29,336 nucleotides of DNA, from assembly GCA_026389735.1 (NCBI GenBank), contig JAPLHH010000039.1, positions 1 to 29,336 on the forward strand, in the 5' to 3' direction. Each line of letters starts with the position of its first letter. Positions within the stretch are counted from its first letter, which is position 1. This document shows positions 14,646 through 22,255 of this stretch, in pieces. Under the pieces are notes generated by a model. It made no database searches. It had not been told where the DNA came from and worked only from the letters and a program-made list of their open reading frames with translations. This DNA is from Chloroflexota bacterium. GTDB taxonomy: Bacteria; Chloroflexota; Dehalococcoidia; GIF9; UBA5620. A program made the position numbers and the translations under genes.

Positions 14646-14675
14646 AGTATAGCTTTTGCCACGAGCGAGTGTCAA
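14646..14675 (-). promoter_or_regulatory. Predicted tRNA-Ile promoter
   Basis: TTGACA (14675-14670), 18-nt spacer, TATACT (14651-14646), 9 nt before the tRNA 5' end. Confidence 0.7.
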
Positions 14676-14744
14676 GGCTATGGCGGGGCTTTGGAATCAA
14701 TTTATTATACTCGATTTGTTACTATCGCTGCTCTCACTGTTTTG

Positions 14745-14774
14745 TTGACTTTGCGACTCTCAAGAGTTTATTAT
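14745..14774 (+). promoter_or_regulatory. Predicted promoter of the biotin carrier gene
   Basis: TTGACT (14745-14750), 18-nt spacer, TATTAT (14769-14774), 33 nt before the ATG. Confidence 0.55.
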
Positions 14775-14807
14775 ACAGGACGACTATATCTAGAAAGGGG
14801 ACAAATA

Positions 14808-15029
14808 ATGGCAAGAGAGATCGTTGTGAGCCCGATGCCGGGGCTAATAAAAAGTGTTTATGTCGCTGTGGATGACAAAGTCAACGAAGGTGACACTTTG
14901 TGCATACTGGAGGCTATGAAGATGGAGAACCCCATAGCGGCTCCGGCAAGTGGCAAAATCAGCGAAGTAAATGTCTCCAGTGGTCAGTCCGTGAAGCGCG
15001 GGGACATGTTGATCGTAATAGAGACTTGA
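14808..15029 (+). CDS. Biotin carboxyl carrier domain protein (73 aa)
   Basis: A compact biotinyl domain with the biotin-attachment motif EAMKMEN (Lys38), hairpin partner PMPGLIKSVYV and closing SVKRGDMLIVIE. It is a stand-alone carrier of the type used by acyl-CoA carboxylases or Na+-pumping decarboxylases. GAAAGGGG lies 7 nt before the ATG. The next gene, 21 nt downstream, begins as a carboxyltransferase subunit but is broken, so this carrier must now serve a complex encoded elsewhere or be redundant. The longer in-frame ORF upstream from 14691 overlaps the promoter and is not supported. Confidence 0.9.
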   Translation: MAREIVVSPMPGLIKSVYVAVDDKVNEGDTLCILEAMKMENPIAAPASGKISEVNVSSGQSVKRGDMLIVIET

Positions 15030-15050
15030 GACGTTGTATGAGGTAGGGAA

Positions 15051-15247
15051 ATGGGTATGAAATCGGGCCTGGAAGAACTTCATAGGCGCAGGCAGAAGGC
15101 ACTCTGGATGGGGGGCAAAGCCAAAATAGGCAGGCAGCACGGGCGTGGTCACTTGACTGCTCGGAGAGGATAGATAAGCTGCTCGGCCCGGGAACTTTCT
15201 TAGAGATGGGCATCTTAAATAAGTCCGACATTTCTGGCATGGATTAA
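15051..15247 (+). pseudogene. N-terminal remnant of a carboxyltransferase subunit (propionyl/methylmalonyl-CoA type)
   Basis: GAGGTAGGG precedes the ATG. The first frame reads LEELHRRRQKALWMGG, then GRQHGRGHLTAR, typical of acyl-CoA carboxylase beta subunits. One base is missing after CGG near 15165. The next frame continues the family sequence with ERIDKLLGPGTFLEMG and stops at 15245-15247. Only about 65 of roughly 515 residues remain. The gene therefore carries a single-base frameshift plus a large 3' deletion, consistent with a lost biotin-dependent carboxylase/decarboxylase operon. Confidence 0.85.
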
Positions 15248-15321
15248 CTTCCTAGCTGGTTTTAGCAGTGACATTGTATTCCAGTACTGAGCCACCGATA
15301 AAGTATTGGTGGGATTTCATT

Positions 15322-15729
15322 CTAATCAAGTAGCTCATTGAGGCCGGTGTAGCTATCGGTCTGCCGCCGAAGCTGGTAATCAAGTGCCCCTATGGTCACC
15401 TCGGCTGTAGAAAACACAGTTGCTTGGGCAAGGTGACCGCCTGAGCAGATATCCTGTCCTGAAAGTTGAATGTGTATGTGGATGATGAGTGTGTCATCCT
15501 TCAGGGCTATTGAGCCCTGAGCACAGACAATTTCCAATGGACCACGATAATCCACGCTGTCATATTTTCCTGGGAGCGCTTTTAGGAAGTTGAGTTGGGC
15601 ATTCTCCACTGAGCCGATGATACCGATGACTACACCTGAGAAAATTTCACGCTCATGGCAATAAAGTGCTATCTCGTTAAGCAATTCTTGCCCTGGTTTG
15701 ACCCTGAATACATGTATCTTCTTGAACAA
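15322..15729 (-). CDS. PPC/DUF296 domain protein
   Basis: A single PPC (DUF296) domain of 135 residues. The signature histidine cluster is present: His84 and His86 in IIHIHIQLS and His99 in CSGGHL, which in bacterial homologues line a probable metal site of a trimer. Related domains occur in plant AT-hook DNA-binding proteins; the bacterial function is uncertain. The start is a TTG preceded by AGGAGGT at 7 nt. It is divergent from the PAC2 pair. Confidence 0.85.
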   Translation of the reverse strand: MFKKIHVFRVKPGQELLNEIALYCHEREIFSGVVIGIIGSVENAQLNFLKALPGKYDSVDYRGPLEIVCAQGSIALKDDTLIIHIHIQLSGQDICSGGHLAQATVFSTAEVTIGALDYQLRRQTDSYTGLNELLD

Positions 15730-15864
15730 TAGGTTACCTCCTCTTTATTGTCTCTTCACTTTCTTAGTTTATCATAGCCTCAGCCTGGTCTTCTTCTTCT
15801 GTCTTTTTGCTGACATGCTGTGGTGCCTAATTGTGGTGAGGTTTTGGCCAGGCGGCTCGTTAGG

Positions 15865-15893
15865 TTAAAGTTATTTAGGCCGTGTGCTATACT
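15865..15893 (+). promoter_or_regulatory. Predicted promoter of the PAC2 pair
   Basis: TTAAAG (15865-15870), 17-nt spacer, TATACT (15888-15893), about 40 nt before the ATG at 15934. Confidence 0.45.
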
Positions 15894-15933
15894 TATCGAA
15901 TATAAGGACCAGAGTAGAAAAAGTGAGGTAGTG

Positions 15934-16845
15934 ATGGGACTCAGACTCTATAAAGAACCGAGGCTGGATAACCCGGTTTTAATAGCCTGTTGGCCAGGAA
16001 TTGGGAACATCGGAATCATAGCGGTCGACATTCTAAGAAGGATGGTGGGCGCAGAGGAACTCGGCGAGATAGAATCGTGGGATTTTTTCTACCCGCGAAG
16101 GGTTTTAATCAGAGATGGTGAATTGAAAGATTTAGAGTTTCCGAGTAACAAATTTTATTTTAAGAGAACTGAGAAAAAGGATATGGTGTTCTTTATTGGA
16201 GAGGAACAGCCTACTGATGGAACGAGGGCTTATGCTGAAGGAACAAAAGCTTACAAAATGGCTAATCTTGTTTTAGATATGGCGCTGAAATTCGGATGTC
16301 AGAGAGTCTATACTTCGGGAGCAGCTGTTGCTCCCATTCATCACACCGCTAGGTCAAGAGTCTGGGTGGTGCCTAATAGGGAGGACTTAATTGATGAGGT
16401 AAAAAGCTACGAGAATGCAATGTTAATGTCAGACATAGAAGGCAGGGATGGGCAAGGCAACATTACTGGATTGAATGGGTTACTGCTAGGCGTTGCCAAA
16501 AGGAGAGGTCTGGAGGCTATCTGTGTGATGGGTGAGATACCAATTTACATTCATGGTTTTCCCATTCCCTACCCCAAAGGGTCGAAGGCGGTGCTCGAAG
16601 TGTTGAGCACTGCCTTAGGAATTGAAGTTCCGATGGATGAAATTAACGCTCTTGTTCAGCAAAGCGAGAGAGAGATTGAGAGTGTCTATGAAAGGCTTCC
16701 TTCAGAGATAAGAGAGCAACTGGATAAATTGAAATATGTGGCTTATGCCAGGCCTAGTGAGCCAGGACCTATAACGGAGGAGGACAAGAAGAGAATCTTG
16801 CAAGAAATCGACAGGCTTTTTAAAAAAGAACCTGGGAGAGACTAA
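15934..16845 (+). CDS. PAC2-family protein 1
   Basis: 303 residues. The N-terminus (KEPRLDNPVLIACWPGIGNIGI), the central TSGAAVAPIHHTARSRVWV and the GLNGLLLGVAKRRG segment are typical of the PAC2 family (COG1938/2047), related to the proteasome assembly chaperone 2 fold. The C-terminus is a charged helix. Bacterial and archaeal members have no agreed function. AGTGAGGTAGTG before the ATG is a plausible ribosome site; an upstream in-frame start at 15820 would cross the promoter. The second PAC2 gene begins 2 nt after this stop, so the two proteins are probably made together and may form a hetero-oligomer. Confidence 0.88.
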   Translation: MGLRLYKEPRLDNPVLIACWPGIGNIGIIAVDILRRMVGAEELGEIESWDFFYPRRVLIRDGELKDLEFPSNKFYFKRTEKKDMVFFIGEEQPTDGTRAYAEGTKAYKMANLVLDMALKFGCQRVYTSGAAVAPIHHTARSRVWVVPNREDLIDEVKSYENAMLMSDIEGRDGQGNITGLNGLLLGVAKRRGLEAICVMGEIPIYIHGFPIPYPKGSKAVLEVLSTALGIEVPMDEINALVQQSEREIESVYERLPSEIREQLDKLKYVAYARPSEPGPITEEDKKRILQEIDRLFKKEPGRD

Positions 16846-16847
16846 TT

Positions 16848-17681
16848 TTGGGCGAAGGGCAGCCATTTAAACTCTTTATTAAACCCAAGTTAGAAAGTTC
16901 GTCCTTGGTGGTAGCCTGGAATCAAGATGCCGGAAGAGTTGGGACAAAAGTTGCTGACTACCTAAACAAGGAGCTGGCGAGCAGGGAGTTCGCCGAGATT
17001 GCCCCCGAGGGCTTTTTCTTGTTGAGCGGAGTCTCAGTAGAAGATGATATAGCCCAGTTTCCAGAAAGTAAATTCTACTGGTGTCGGGGAAAAAGCCTGG
17101 TGATTTTTAAGAGTGACATACCCAGGTACGCGTGGTACGAGTTCCTGAGCTTGGTCTTAGACATAGCCGAGAAATATTGTAAGGTGAAGGAAATATACAC
17201 TGTTGGTGGCATGGTTTCTCCAGGTGCTCATACCACACCGCGAATGTTGCTATCCGTAGCCAATTCGACAGAAATGAAGAGGATGCTAAGACATTATGAC
17301 CTCATCAGCGATATGGATTATGAAACCCAGGATGGTCAAAGACCAACCTTCAGTTCTTTTCTCCTCTGGGCTGCCAAGAAGAGGAATATTGCCGGGGCGA
17401 GTCTTTGGGTGCCAGTGCCTTTCTATTTATTGGCAGTTGAAGCCCCGGGGTCCTGCAAGAAAGTTATTGAATTTTTCGACAGGCGATTCGATTTGAATAT
17501 TAATTTCGCCGGCATGGATGATGAGATTACGAAACAGAATAGGAAAATAGCTCAGATAAGAAGCCAGCTTCCTGAACTTGATGGCTACATCAGCAAGCTG
17601 GAAAACAACCTCGGCCTGACTGTGGACGAAAGTGAAAAACTGGTTAAGGAATTGGAAGAATGGCTGAGGGGAGGGCATTGA
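16848..17681 (+). CDS. PAC2-family protein 2
   Basis: 277 residues, with the same domain as its upstream neighbour: SSLVVAWNQDAGRVGTKVAD at the start, YTVGGMVSPGAHTTPRMLLS in the middle, FSSFLLWAAKKRNI, and a helical C-terminus with Glu/Lys heptads (about 225-275). It starts with TTG two bases after the first gene's stop, consistent with translational coupling. The two differ enough to suggest an old duplication with divided roles. Function unknown. Confidence 0.85.
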   Translation: MGEGQPFKLFIKPKLESSSLVVAWNQDAGRVGTKVADYLNKELASREFAEIAPEGFFLLSGVSVEDDIAQFPESKFYWCRGKSLVIFKSDIPRYAWYEFLSLVLDIAEKYCKVKEIYTVGGMVSPGAHTTPRMLLSVANSTEMKRMLRHYDLISDMDYETQDGQRPTFSSFLLWAAKKRNIAGASLWVPVPFYLLAVEAPGSCKKVIEFFDRRFDLNINFAGMDDEITKQNRKIAQIRSQLPELDGYISKLENNLGLTVDESEKLVKELEEWLRGGH

Positions 17682-17723
17682 AGCTGAGCCATTGCGATGG
17701 TTTCGATTGTATGAGGGCAAGCT

Positions 17724-18569
17724 CTATTTTGCTTTCTTGGCGATAGCGACTAAAGCTCCAGGACCGCCGTGTACTCCCAGTGCAGGCCCTAGTCTTGATA
17801 TCCGTGGTATCACATTGGGAAAGAGGGAACGCGCATAGTCGGCAAGTATTCGGGCATCGTCAAGTGTAGTGCTATAGACTATGGCTAAGTCCTCTATTAT
17901 GTGTGGTGGTGATGCTATGAACTCGCGTAGTCGGTCTATCCCTTTCACTCGGGTGCGTGTTAGTCCGGCTGGGCGGACTTCGCCATCATGCAGAGTGATT
18001 AATGACTTCACGTTGAGTATCGATTCTATTGCAAAGATTGTATTTCCGAGGCGTCCACCTTTGACTGCATATCTTAGAGTGTCCAGAAGCGCCAAAGCAC
18101 GCAGTTGGCTGATAGTCTCAAGGGCTTTGTTTACCACCTGTTTTAAGCTATATCCGGCTTTGGCGGCATTAGCTGCGGCTATAGCAACGAGACCTTGCCA
18201 CATTGTTATGCCTCGAGAGTCAATGACTTCTATCTGACATCCTTTCTTTTCAGCAATCTCCTTACCCACCAGAGCAGAATCGTACATGGCGCTATGCTTG
18301 CTGGTAACATGTACAGAGACAATCTCGTTGGTTTCTTTGGCTATCTCCTCATAGGCTTTGGCGAAATCCCCCGGTGATGATGCTGCAGTAGAAGGGTGAA
18401 CAGGGTTAGTTACCAGTTTGTGATAGAATTGGTCGCAGTCAATGTCGACTCCGTCACGATAGACTTCATTGCCAAAATGGACGTATGCTGGCACTACAGT
18501 AATGCCTAACTTTTTAGCTTCCTCTTGTGTAATGTCTGAGCAACTGTCAGTAACAACTTTAATCGTCAT
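17724..18569 (-). CDS. DegV family fatty-acid-binding protein
   Basis: DegV/FakB proteins bind a fatty acid and present it to the FakA kinase in exogenous fatty-acid use. The 281-residue product carries KVVTDSCSDI at the start, the acyl-pocket motif STAASSPGDF (family TSQPSP-like), VIDSRGITMWQG, KGGRLGN and C-terminal GPALGVHGGPGALV. AGGAAGG lies 9 nt before the ATG. No fakA (DAK-domain) gene is adjacent. Convergent with the PAC2 pair. Confidence 0.92.
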   Translation of the reverse strand: MTIKVVTDSCSDITQEEAKKLGITVVPAYVHFGNEVYRDGVDIDCDQFYHKLVTNPVHPSTAASSPGDFAKAYEEIAKETNEIVSVHVTSKHSAMYDSALVGKEIAEKKGCQIEVIDSRGITMWQGLVAIAAANAAKAGYSLKQVVNKALETISQLRALALLDTLRYAVKGGRLGNTIFAIESILNVKSLITLHDGEVRPAGLTRTRVKGIDRLREFIASPPHIIEDLAIVYSTTLDDARILADYARSLFPNVIPRISRLGPALGVHGGPGALVAIAKKAK

Positions 18570-18748
18570 AAATTAATGCCTTCCTGAGAACTATAGCTCG
18601 TGCGAGATTAGCCTTAAAGTATACTGCGTGGATGCGGCTGTGTAAAGTGGTTGACTACCAGCGGGCAGTTTCGGGGCTAAGCCTTCTAACGGGTACGTTT
18701 GACTTCTTGGGCTTATGGCTGTTGGCTTGAAGTATAGGCTTTGGCAGG

Positions 18749-18778
18749 TTAAAATGGATGTTGGCGTTTTGGTATAAT
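18749..18778 (+). promoter_or_regulatory. Predicted promoter of the second zinc-ribbon gene
   Basis: TTAAAA (18749-18754), 18-nt spacer, TATAAT (18773-18778), 49 nt before the ATG at 18828. Confidence 0.5.
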
Positions 18779-18827
18779 GCCTGAAGATTCAGAGCATGGG
18801 TTTAGTTTAGATAGAAGGCGGTAATAG

Positions 18828-19319
18828 ATGCAACAAATTTTTTGCTGCCCTACATGCGGTGCACAAAATGTCATAGGTCAAGAATTCTGCCAAGCATGCG
18901 GGCAGACTTTCCAATACAACTGTCCCTTTTGTGGTGCCATTGTTGACTCTACATTGATAAATTGTCCGGGGTGCCGTGAAAGTCTCTATTGGCCAACGCC
19001 GCAGAAGGTAAAGCCTTTCCCAAAGCAGCCGGTAGCCTATCAAAAACGTGGAGAAGGTGGAGAAGAGGAGGAGAAAGCAAAGAAGAAGTCTGACCCGTGG
19101 CTTATTGGGTGTCTTGGTTTGGTAATCATTGCATTCTTGGTTTTGGGTGCCTATTTTATTTACGATAATTTTATTAAGAAACCGTCAACTGCTCCTCAAT
19201 TACCACCTTCTTCAGGTGAAGAAACAGGTTTCAAGCCGATGCAATCTCCAGGATTCGAGCCCTTGCGAGATGCAAGGACAGCTGTTTACCAGGGAGATAA
19301 GATGCAAAGGTGGCTATAG
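18828..19319 (+). CDS. Double zinc-ribbon single-pass membrane protein
   Basis: Two four-Cys ribbons (Cys7/10/21/24 and 32/35/46/49), a basic and Glu-rich linker, a transmembrane segment at about 91-113 and a short Pro/Ser-rich tail ending MQRWL. Ribbon spacing and layout match the gene at 6063-6830, so the two are paralogues, but this one lacks the C-terminal domain. GAAGGCGG precedes the ATG. The following 120 bases hold no gene and may represent lost C-terminal sequence. The cytoplasmic ribbons may bind protein or nucleic acid at the membrane; function unknown. Confidence 0.75.
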   Translation: MQQIFCCPTCGAQNVIGQEFCQACGQTFQYNCPFCGAIVDSTLINCPGCRESLYWPTPQKVKPFPKQPVAYQKRGEGGEEEEKAKKKSDPWLIGCLGLVIIAFLVLGAYFIYDNFIKKPSTAPQLPPSSGEETGFKPMQSPGFEPLRDARTAVYQGDKMQRWL

Positions 19320-19443
19320 CTGTTATGTCTTTGTCACTTCGACTTAGGAGAGGTCTGTGGCTACATCAACAGTCGCCAAAAGCTACAGTATCTGACCTTA
19401 ACGAAATGCACGCCGAGATAGCGGAACTATAGTAGGAGGATTT

Positions 19444-20205
19444 ATGGTGCAGCAAATGCTTGGTTTCTTTGTATATTTTTTCTCCAACCCCAGCATCCTA
19501 GGAATTAGTCTGGCACTAGTTTTCGGTGCAATCTGGCTTGCTTGCTATCGACCGCCGTTGATTACTAAGCCGTGGCTCTGGGCGGTTCTTGCTGCTGGCG
19601 CTATCCTTGCACCCATTGCTATTGCTGTTACTGCATTTCCGCTCAGATTTGGGATTTCGTGGGTGTATGGCTCCTTCTGGAGCCGGGAAACTCTAGCGCA
19701 ATGGGCTTTGCTGGCAAGTCTACCATCCATGTATCTTTTTGGTCTTGTTCAGGAGGGGTTTAAGCTGGTACCGGTGGTTGTTTACTGGTGGCGTAAAGGC
19801 AGGAGCATCGAACCTAAATTAGGGCTTGCAGCCGGCGCTGCGTCTGGTGCCGGATTTGGCATCCTTAAGGCACAATGGACACTAAATTCTGTTTTGGCTT
19901 CTGGCTGGAGTTGGCGAATGGTGCAACTCTTGGGCGTTAAAGCACTGGCTCCATTTTGGGAAAGTTTTTTTGTACTAGGTGTTGACGTCGCTGCTTGTGC
20001 GCTGGCAGGTTGGGGATTGGCTAAAGGTTGGGGATGGCAGTTCTATCTCATAGCCGCCTTCATATACGTTTTTATGAATTATGGCACTGTTTTGGTAAGC
20101 TCTGGGCTCATTTCAGCTGTTCAGGCGGAATTTCTTATCGCTGCTTGGGCATTTTTGGTAACAGGAGTAGCCCTTTGGCTCGGCGAGAGAAAAGCAAAGA
20201 CTTGA
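19444..20205 (+). CDS. Multispanning membrane protein, distantly PrsW-like
   Basis: 253 residues with about seven hydrophobic segments. LVQEGFKLVPVV resembles the EExxK motif of PrsW-type membrane proteases, with the first Glu replaced by Gln. GAASGAGFGILKAQ resembles their second motif, but without its Glu. The His motif is not seen. It may therefore be a non-catalytic relative, or the similarity may be superficial. GTAGGAGG lies 6 nt before the ATG. Located just downstream of the zinc-ribbon membrane protein, possibly in one operon with the next two genes. Confidence 0.6.
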   Translation: MVQQMLGFFVYFFSNPSILGISLALVFGAIWLACYRPPLITKPWLWAVLAAGAILAPIAIAVTAFPLRFGISWVYGSFWSRETLAQWALLASLPSMYLFGLVQEGFKLVPVVVYWWRKGRSIEPKLGLAAGAASGAGFGILKAQWTLNSVLASGWSWRMVQLLGVKALAPFWESFFVLGVDVAACALAGWGLAKGWGWQFYLIAAFIYVFMNYGTVLVSSGLISAVQAEFLIAAWAFLVTGVALWLGERKAKT

Positions 20206-20237
20206 AGTAGTGGAAATTTAAGACGGAGGTGTTGCTT

Positions 20238-20531
20238 ATGGATATCGGATGGTTTAGAGACCTTGTTATTTGTATTTCGGGGTTGGTAATAACAGTGGTG
20301 GTCATCCTCGTCGCTGTGTTAGCATACTTGCTTTATAAGAGGACAAGGTCTGTATTGAATTCAATTGAGGCTACTTCGGAGACTATACACGGGATTTCCT
20401 CAGCGGTGAAGGATGAAATAGTCAGTCCTATAGTTCAGTTGGTGGCTCTAGTTCGAGGTGTATTGCAAGGCATTGATTTGGTCAGTAGATTCTTTAAAAA
20501 AGAGGAACAGGAAGGAGGCAGAGATGGCTGA
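20238..20531 (+). CDS. DUF948-like single-pass membrane protein
   Basis: 97 residues: an N-terminal transmembrane helix (about 10-35), then an amphipathic region with SIEATSETIHGISSAVKDEI, resembling DUF948/YoxC-type proteins that occur next to YtxH genes. GGAGGTG lies 7 nt before the ATG at 20238. The stop overlaps the start of the next gene by 8 nt, implying translational coupling. Probably a cell-envelope or stress-related protein by context. Confidence 0.75.
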   Translation: MDIGWFRDLVICISGLVITVVVILVAVLAYLLYKRTRSVLNSIEATSETIHGISSAVKDEIVSPIVQLVALVRGVLQGIDLVSRFFKKEEQEGGRDG

Positions 20532-20745
20532 CAGAAATGGAGGCAGTGGATTTGCTATTGGGCTTATCGTGGGTGCAGTCCTTGGTCTAGCTATTGGATT
20601 CCTCTTTGCCCCCCGATCGGGGGAGGAGACGCGGCAATTGCTAAGGGAAAAGGCAGAAGCTGCTCGAGAACGGGCAACAGAGGTTGCCAAAAAGGTGAGA
20701 GAAACGGCTGCCGAGGCTGTTAAGAAGGCACAAACAAAGATGTAG
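20524..20745 (+). CDS. YtxH-like protein
   Basis: 73 residues with the YtxH signature: a Gly-rich transmembrane helix (FAIGLIVGAVLGLAIGFLFAP), then RSGEETRQLL and an Ala/Lys/Glu-rich helix. GGAGGCAG before the ATG serves as ribosome site. Bacillus YtxH is a general-stress protein of unclear role. Coupled with the preceding gene. Confidence 0.88.
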   Translation: MADRNGGSGFAIGLIVGAVLGLAIGFLFAPRSGEETRQLLREKAEAARERATEVAKKVRETAAEAVKKAQTKM

Positions 20746-20968
20746 GAAGCATAAACAAGGAAGTCCTGAGTAGTAATAGAGTTGTTGTTTCTGTAGTTTT
20801 GGCTGAATCTATCGAGGCATGGTTATTGGTCACAGGATTGGTTTTGGTTGAAAGCTTTGTAACTTTTTTTCATAAACCAGCTCTGCTGCCAGCATCACTT
20901 GTTCAAATCCACACTTCTAGGATTAGAACCGTTGCTCTGACAAACCGCACTGATGAGAAGGATTAGAT

Positions 20969-22066
20969 TTGGACACAGCAGGTAGTATTTTCAGAAGAAA
21001 CTGGCGCCTGATACTGTTTGTACTGGGCATAATCATAACTTTCTGGCTCCTCTACGTTTTTAGAAGTGTCTTGCTTCCTTTTATCTGCGGCCTGGTATTG
21101 GCTTATCTTTTGCATCCTCTTGTTTCTTGGCTTGAGAGGAAGTTGCCCGGTCAAGGCCGGTGGTTGTCAGCCAGGCGAGCCTCTCTGATAGCGCTTATCT
21201 TTATAATAATCCTGGCGCTTGTTGGCATCTTGGCTTTCTATATCGTCACAGGCGTGGTTAGTTCCTTTTCAATTTTAATTAAAAATGCACCCCAGTATTT
21301 TTCGGAAGGCTTGCGGACCTTAAAGGATTGGCTTGAAGGTTTTCAACGATGGTTACCTCCTGAAATACAGCAGCAGGTAGGGGTCAGTTCTCAGGATATA
21401 GGCACGGCATTGGGTAATGCTATGCGGAACGCCTTCGTGAAGGGTGCTTCATATGTACCGAGCACTTTTGGCTTAATCCTCGGTTTTGTTTCATTACCTA
21501 TTTTCCTTTTCTATATCTTGAAAGACTTTGAAAAATTAAGCAGCGGCTTTTATTCAGCTTTCTCACCGCAGATGGCTGTACATGTCAGGGGTATTGTCTC
21601 GGTTATAGACAAGGAGCTGGGGCGATGGGTTCGCGCCCAGCTAGTGCTTTCTGCCACCGTGGCTGTTCTGTGTTTCATCGGGCTATCTATTCTAGGGATA
21701 ACACTTGCCCCAGCGCTTGCTGTTCTGCAAGGGATAATGGAGTTTATCCCCATATTGGGGCCTTGGATTGGAGGCGCTGTTGGTGTGATTGTCATACTGG
21801 CTATAGCACCGGAGAAGGCAATCTGGGCAGCTATTGTCTATCTTGCTGTTCAACTGCTAGAGAATATGTTGCTTGTCCCCAGAATTCATGGAGGTTATCT
21901 ACGGATACACCCGGCCCTCATTCTGGTTCTGCTCCCTTTGGGAGCTTATATTGCCGGCTTGTGGGGAATAATACTGATTGTCCCTTTGACGGCCGCCGTC
22001 GTGGAGATTTACAAGTATGTGCGCCAGAACATAATGGCGCAAGAAATACAGCAGACCTCTGAGTAG
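20969..22066 (+). CDS. AI-2E family transporter (UPF0118/PerM)
   Basis: 365 residues with the family's two N-terminal helices, a hydrophilic middle (about 105-160), then a cluster of C-terminal helices. The signature IMEFIPILGPWIGG is present, as are LLENMLLVPRIHGG and HPALILVLLPLGA. Members export small molecules or ions (AI-2 in E. coli TqsA, Na+/H+ in some); the substrate here is unknown. It starts with TTG after GAGAAGG. Downstream (22067-22255) there is an AAAGGAGGTGA without a convincing gene behind it. Confidence 0.93.
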   Translation: MDTAGSIFRRNWRLILFVLGIIITFWLLYVFRSVLLPFICGLVLAYLLHPLVSWLERKLPGQGRWLSARRASLIALIFIIILALVGILAFYIVTGVVSSFSILIKNAPQYFSEGLRTLKDWLEGFQRWLPPEIQQQVGVSSQDIGTALGNAMRNAFVKGASYVPSTFGLILGFVSLPIFLFYILKDFEKLSSGFYSAFSPQMAVHVRGIVSVIDKELGRWVRAQLVLSATVAVLCFIGLSILGITLAPALAVLQGIMEFIPILGPWIGGAVGVIVILAIAPEKAIWAAIVYLAVQLLENMLLVPRIHGGYLRIHPALILVLLPLGAYIAGLWGIILIVPLTAAVVEIYKYVRQNIMAQEIQQTSE

Positions 22067-22255
22067 TTAGCTTTTTCCAGGCGAAAGGAGGTGAGATATC
22101 AGGTGAGCGGATTGATAATTAAGCGGGCTTTACTCTGCGCTGAGCTATATGTCTGTTTTCCTGCAGATACATCTCAATGGAGGGGCTTATGGCTGCGTCC
22201 GAATTCTTTCCCCATCCACCTAAAGTAGGGCATCGTCTAATCGGACAAGCAACTA

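Noticed and set aside
14691..14807. N-terminal extension of the biotin carrier
   Set aside because: It lies over the predicted promoter and has no ribosome site; the family starts at MAREIVVSPMPG.
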